Assembly (NCBI RefSeq): GCF_022682305.1
Contig: NZ_CP093528.1
Span: 633,501 to 697,500, forward strand
Source: Shinella zoogloeoides
Lineage (GTDB): Bacteria > Pseudomonadota > Alphaproteobacteria > Rhizobiales > Rhizobiaceae
Direction of reading: 5' to 3'
DNA: 64,000 nucleotides
Part shown: piece by piece, positions 61,875-64,000 of the stretch
Layout of the letters: each line of letters starts with the position of its first letter
Numbering within the stretch: the stretch's first letter is position 1
The notes under the pieces: model-generated
Told to the model about the DNA's origin: nothing
Database searches by the model: none
The model's input: the letters and a program-made list of their open reading frames with translations, nothing else
Position numbers and translations under genes: made by a program

Positions 61875-63968
61875 TCAGGCCGCCCGGCGGGAAGGGGCGG
61901 CATTGTATGCCGCCGCGCCTGCCTCCAGCCTGAACTGCGCCAGCAGGGCGTTGAGGGCGGCGGCTTCGGAGGCGAGGCCGTGGCTGGCGGCGGTCTGTTC
62001 CTCCACCATGGCGGCGTTCTGCTGCGTGCCCTGGTCCATCGTGTTGACGGCGGTGTTGATCTCCTGGAGGCCGGTCGACTGTTCGCGGGCGGCGAGCACG
62101 ATGGCGTTCACATGGCCGTTGATCTCCTGCACCTCGCGCACGATGGCCTCGAGGGCCGCGCCCGTCTCGTCGACCAGCGCCACGCCCGAGCGGACCTGAT
62201 CGCCGGAGGTGGTGATCAGCGCCTTGATCTCCTTGGCGGCATTGGCCGAGCGCTGGGCAAGCTCGCGCACTTCCTGCGCCACGACGGCGAAGCCCTTGCC
62301 GGCTTCCCCTGCGCGTGCCGCTTCCACGCCGGCGTTCAGCGCCAGCAGGTTGGTCTGGAAGGCGATGTCGTCGATGACGCCGATGATGTTGGAAATCTCG
62401 TGCGAGGACTTCTCGATGCCCTGCATGGCCGTGACGGCGCGGCGGACGACCTCGCCCGACTTCTCGGCCCCGGTGCGGGTGCGCGAGACGAGCGAGCCGA
62501 CCTCCTCGGCGCGGCGGGTGGAGTCCTTGACCGTCGTGGTGATCTCCTCAAGCGCGGCGGCGGTCTCCTCGACGGAGGCGGCCTGCTGTTCGGTGCGGCG
62601 TGCGAGATCGTCGGCGGCCGAGCGGATTTCCGTCGCGCCGGCGTCGATGGCGCGGGCATTCTGGCCGACGGTCGCCATCGCGGTGTGCAGCTTGGTCAGC
62701 GAATGGTTGAAGTCGCTGCGCAGGCGGTCGAGATGGCCGGCGAAGGGCGCGTCGATGCGGTGGGCGAGGTCGCCCTCGGCGAGGCGGCCGAGGCCGTCCG
62801 CCAGCGCCTCGACGGCGTGCTGGATCTCGGCGGCCTCGCGAGCCTTGACGGCCTCGCGCTCGCGGCGCTCGCTTTCGGAGAGCACGCGGCCCTCCTCGGC
62901 GGCATTTTCGAGACGGCTGCGCTCGATGGCGTTGTCGCGGAACACGGCAACGGCGGCGGCCATCTGGCCGATCTCGTCGGTGCGTTCCTGTCCGGGGATT
63001 TCTGCGGTCACGTCGCCCGAGGCGAGCTTGGCCATGGCGGCCGTCATGTCCTTGACCGGGCGTACGACGAGACGCGACAGCACGGTTGCGAGGAAGCCCA
63101 TCATGACGATGACGGCGAGAACCGTGGCGATCGTCGCAGCGATGCGGAACTGGTCGATGGCGGCGAAGGCCATGCCCCTGTCGATGGTGAAGCCGAGATA
63201 CCATTCCACCGACGGCAGGCCCGTGACCGGCACGAAGGAGACGAGCACCGGCTTGCCGGCATAGGTCGTGTGGGCGATACCGCCGCCGATGGCGGGCGTG
63301 CCGTCCGGGAAGGCGTCGGCGAGCGCCTTGGTGACGAGCGCCTTGTCCTGATGCACGAGGATCTGGCCGTCCTTGCTGACGAGGAAGGCGAAGCCCATGC
63401 CGCCGAGGTCGACCGAGTTGACCATGTCGACGAGGGACTTCAGCGAGAAGTCGCTGCCGGCGACGCCGAGCAGCTTGCCGTCATGCTTGACGGGCGTGGC
63501 GGCGCTGATGATCAGGTCGTTGGTGGAAGCGTCGATATAGGGTTCGGTCAGGACGGGGCCGCCCGCCTTGATGGCATCCTGATACCAGGGGCGCTGGCGC
63601 GGGTCGTAGCCTTCCGGCATTTCCGACTTCGGCCACTGCGTGAAGACGCCCGCCTCGTCGCCGACATAGGTCGTCATGAACTGGCCGACCAGCACGTCGT
63701 TCTGCAGCACGGCCTCGATGCCGGCCGGGTCCGGGGTCTTGGCGGCGGCGTTGGCGGCCATTTCCGTCAGGGCGACGCGGGCGTTCAGCCAGTTGGAGAT
63801 GCTCTGGGCGGCCTGCTTGCCGGAGCTGTCGATGCTTTCCTCGATGGAGTTGGTCAGCACGCTGCGCTGCAGGCTGTCGATGTAGACGGAGAAGCCGGTG
63901 AAGGCGGCGACGACGACGAGGGACGCGACGACGAGAATGCGCGTCATGAGGTTGGAGCGCTTGGACAT
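61875..63968 (-). CDS. Methyl-accepting chemotaxis protein with amino-acid dCache domain
   Basis: The 697-residue chemoreceptor has helix 1 (about 10-32), a periplasmic double-Cache domain (about 33-265), helix 2 (268-290), two HAMP regions and a signalling domain. The hairpin tip there is [30 protein letters not shown]. From ATG 63968 the ligand signature falls at Tyr121, Arg126, Trp128, Tyr129, Tyr144 and Asp173, the pattern described for amino-acid-binding dCache_1 domains. There is no C-terminal CheR-tethering pentapeptide (the end is PSRRAA). An in-frame GTG lies at 63992. No other motility genes are in the window. Confidence 0.94.
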   Translation of the reverse strand: MSKRSNLMTRILVVASLVVVAAFTGFSVYIDSLQRSVLTNSIEESIDSSGKQAAQSISNWLNARVALTEMAANAAAKTPDPAGIEAVLQNDVLVGQFMTTYVGDEAGVFTQWPKSEMPEGYDPRQRPWYQDAIKAGGPVLTEPYIDASTNDLIISAATPVKHDGKLLGVAGSDFSLKSLVDMVNSVDLGGMGFAFLVSKDGQILVHQDKALVTKALADAFPDGTPAIGGGIAHTTYAGKPVLVSFVPVTGLPSVEWYLGFTIDRGMAFAAIDQFRIAATIATVLAVIVMMGFLATVLSRLVVRPVKDMTAAMAKLASGDVTAEIPGQERTDEIGQMAAAVAVFRDNAIERSRLENAAEEGRVLSESERREREAVKAREAAEIQHAVEALADGLGRLAEGDLAHRIDAPFAGHLDRLRSDFNHSLTKLHTAMATVGQNARAIDAGATEIRSAADDLARRTEQQAASVEETAAALEEITTTVKDSTRRAEEVGSLVSRTRTGAEKSGEVVRRAVTAMQGIEKSSHEISNIIGVIDDIAFQTNLLALNAGVEAARAGEAGKGFAVVAQEVRELAQRSANAAKEIKALITTSGDQVRSGVALVDETGAALEAIVREVQEINGHVNAIVLAAREQSTGLQEINTAVNTMDQGTQQNAAMVEEQTAASHGLASEAAALNALLAQFRLEAGAAAYNAAPSRRAA

Positions 63969-64000
63969 GGGGCGCGATATTCCTTCAGGCACGCCCGCCA

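Overview
The window is a GC-rich chromosomal segment whose gene content and order point to an alphaproteobacterium of the Rhizobiaceae (Sinorhizobium/Ensifer/Shinella/Rhizobium-like; genus not fixed from sequence alone). Supporting signs are a CIRCE-controlled groESL operon, a split F0 ATP synthase operon with a b' subunit, the IMPase-DUF4170-waaA-lpxK lipid A block, MutL with its own endonuclease motif, rhizobial CTTGAC-N17-CTATAT-type promoters, RIME-like palindromes, and alphaproteobacterial EcfG, LexA (GAAC-N7-GAAC) and CtrA (TTAA-N7-TTAA) sites. There are no rRNA or tRNA genes, insertion sequences, prophage genes or CRISPR arrays. It looks like core chromosome rather than an island.

Layout, left to right. 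0-2.3 kb: groES-groEL (minus) with promoter, CIRCE operator and terminator. 2.5-9.1 kb: a HAD hydrolase, ribF, a small hypothetical, ileS, a lipoprotein and a GNAT acetyltransferase (plus). 9.1-12.5 kb: tadA and a small membrane protein (minus), then an RluB-type pseudouridine synthase with a very long Arg/Gly/Asp-rich tail and rsmD. 12.5-17.5 kb: patatin phospholipase, KefB/C-type antiporter, PmbA/TldE, CysQ-like phosphatase. 17.5-21.5 kb: DUF4170, waaA, a HAD phosphatase and lpxK for Kdo-lipid A synthesis, interrupted by a RIME-like repeat. 21.3-26.5 kb (minus): DUF2093, mutL, a cysteine-free Mrp ATPase and two LuxR solo regulators.

26.7-30.9 kb is a sugar-catabolic locus: a divergent IclR repressor gene, an operator of TTGGAAC half-sites, and an operon of sugar dehydrogenase (SDR), dgoK, dgoA and an SMP-30 lactonase. 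Together these fit a De Ley-Doudoroff type galactose route, with the galactonate dehydratase missing locally. Next comes a periplasmic PRC-barrel protein under a likely general-stress (EcfG) promoter. 31.8-35.5 kb is a signalling cluster on the minus strand: PilZ, GGDEF-EAL, and a kinase-less PAS-PAS-REC-REC protein with a candidate CtrA box upstream. 35.8-38.7 kb: corA (with a possible leader peptide) and kup. 38.9-40.2 kb: SleB-type cell wall hydrolase.

40.4-43.2 kb is the atpIBEF'F operon encoding the F0 sector, with a promoter, an internal hairpin after the c-subunit gene and a terminator. 43.3-47.1 kb: NTF2-like protein, rnhB, a radical SAM protein with a LexA-type box, a short GT2-like protein and moaB. 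47.1-51 kb: ispE, a TPR protein and a long-chain prenyl diphosphate synthase. 51.1-55.6 kb: DUF2007, an RNA methyltransferase, an S49 peptidase, a 63-residue membrane protein, a dTDP-glucose-dehydratase-like epimerase and glyQ. 55.7-61.9 kb: small membrane protein, LemA, DUF2207, GH25 lysozyme-like protein, TlyA and a TrmA/RlmD-type RNA methyltransferase. The window ends in a chemoreceptor (minus) with the amino-acid-binding dCache signature.

No wholly new multi-gene system is evident. The least explained signals are the cysteine-free Mrp with a histidine-rich linker, the kinase-less PAS-REC-REC protein in a c-di-GMP neighbourhood, the possible corA leader peptide, the LexA box on the radical SAM gene, the two LuxR solos with altered ligand pockets, and the structured palindromic repeats.
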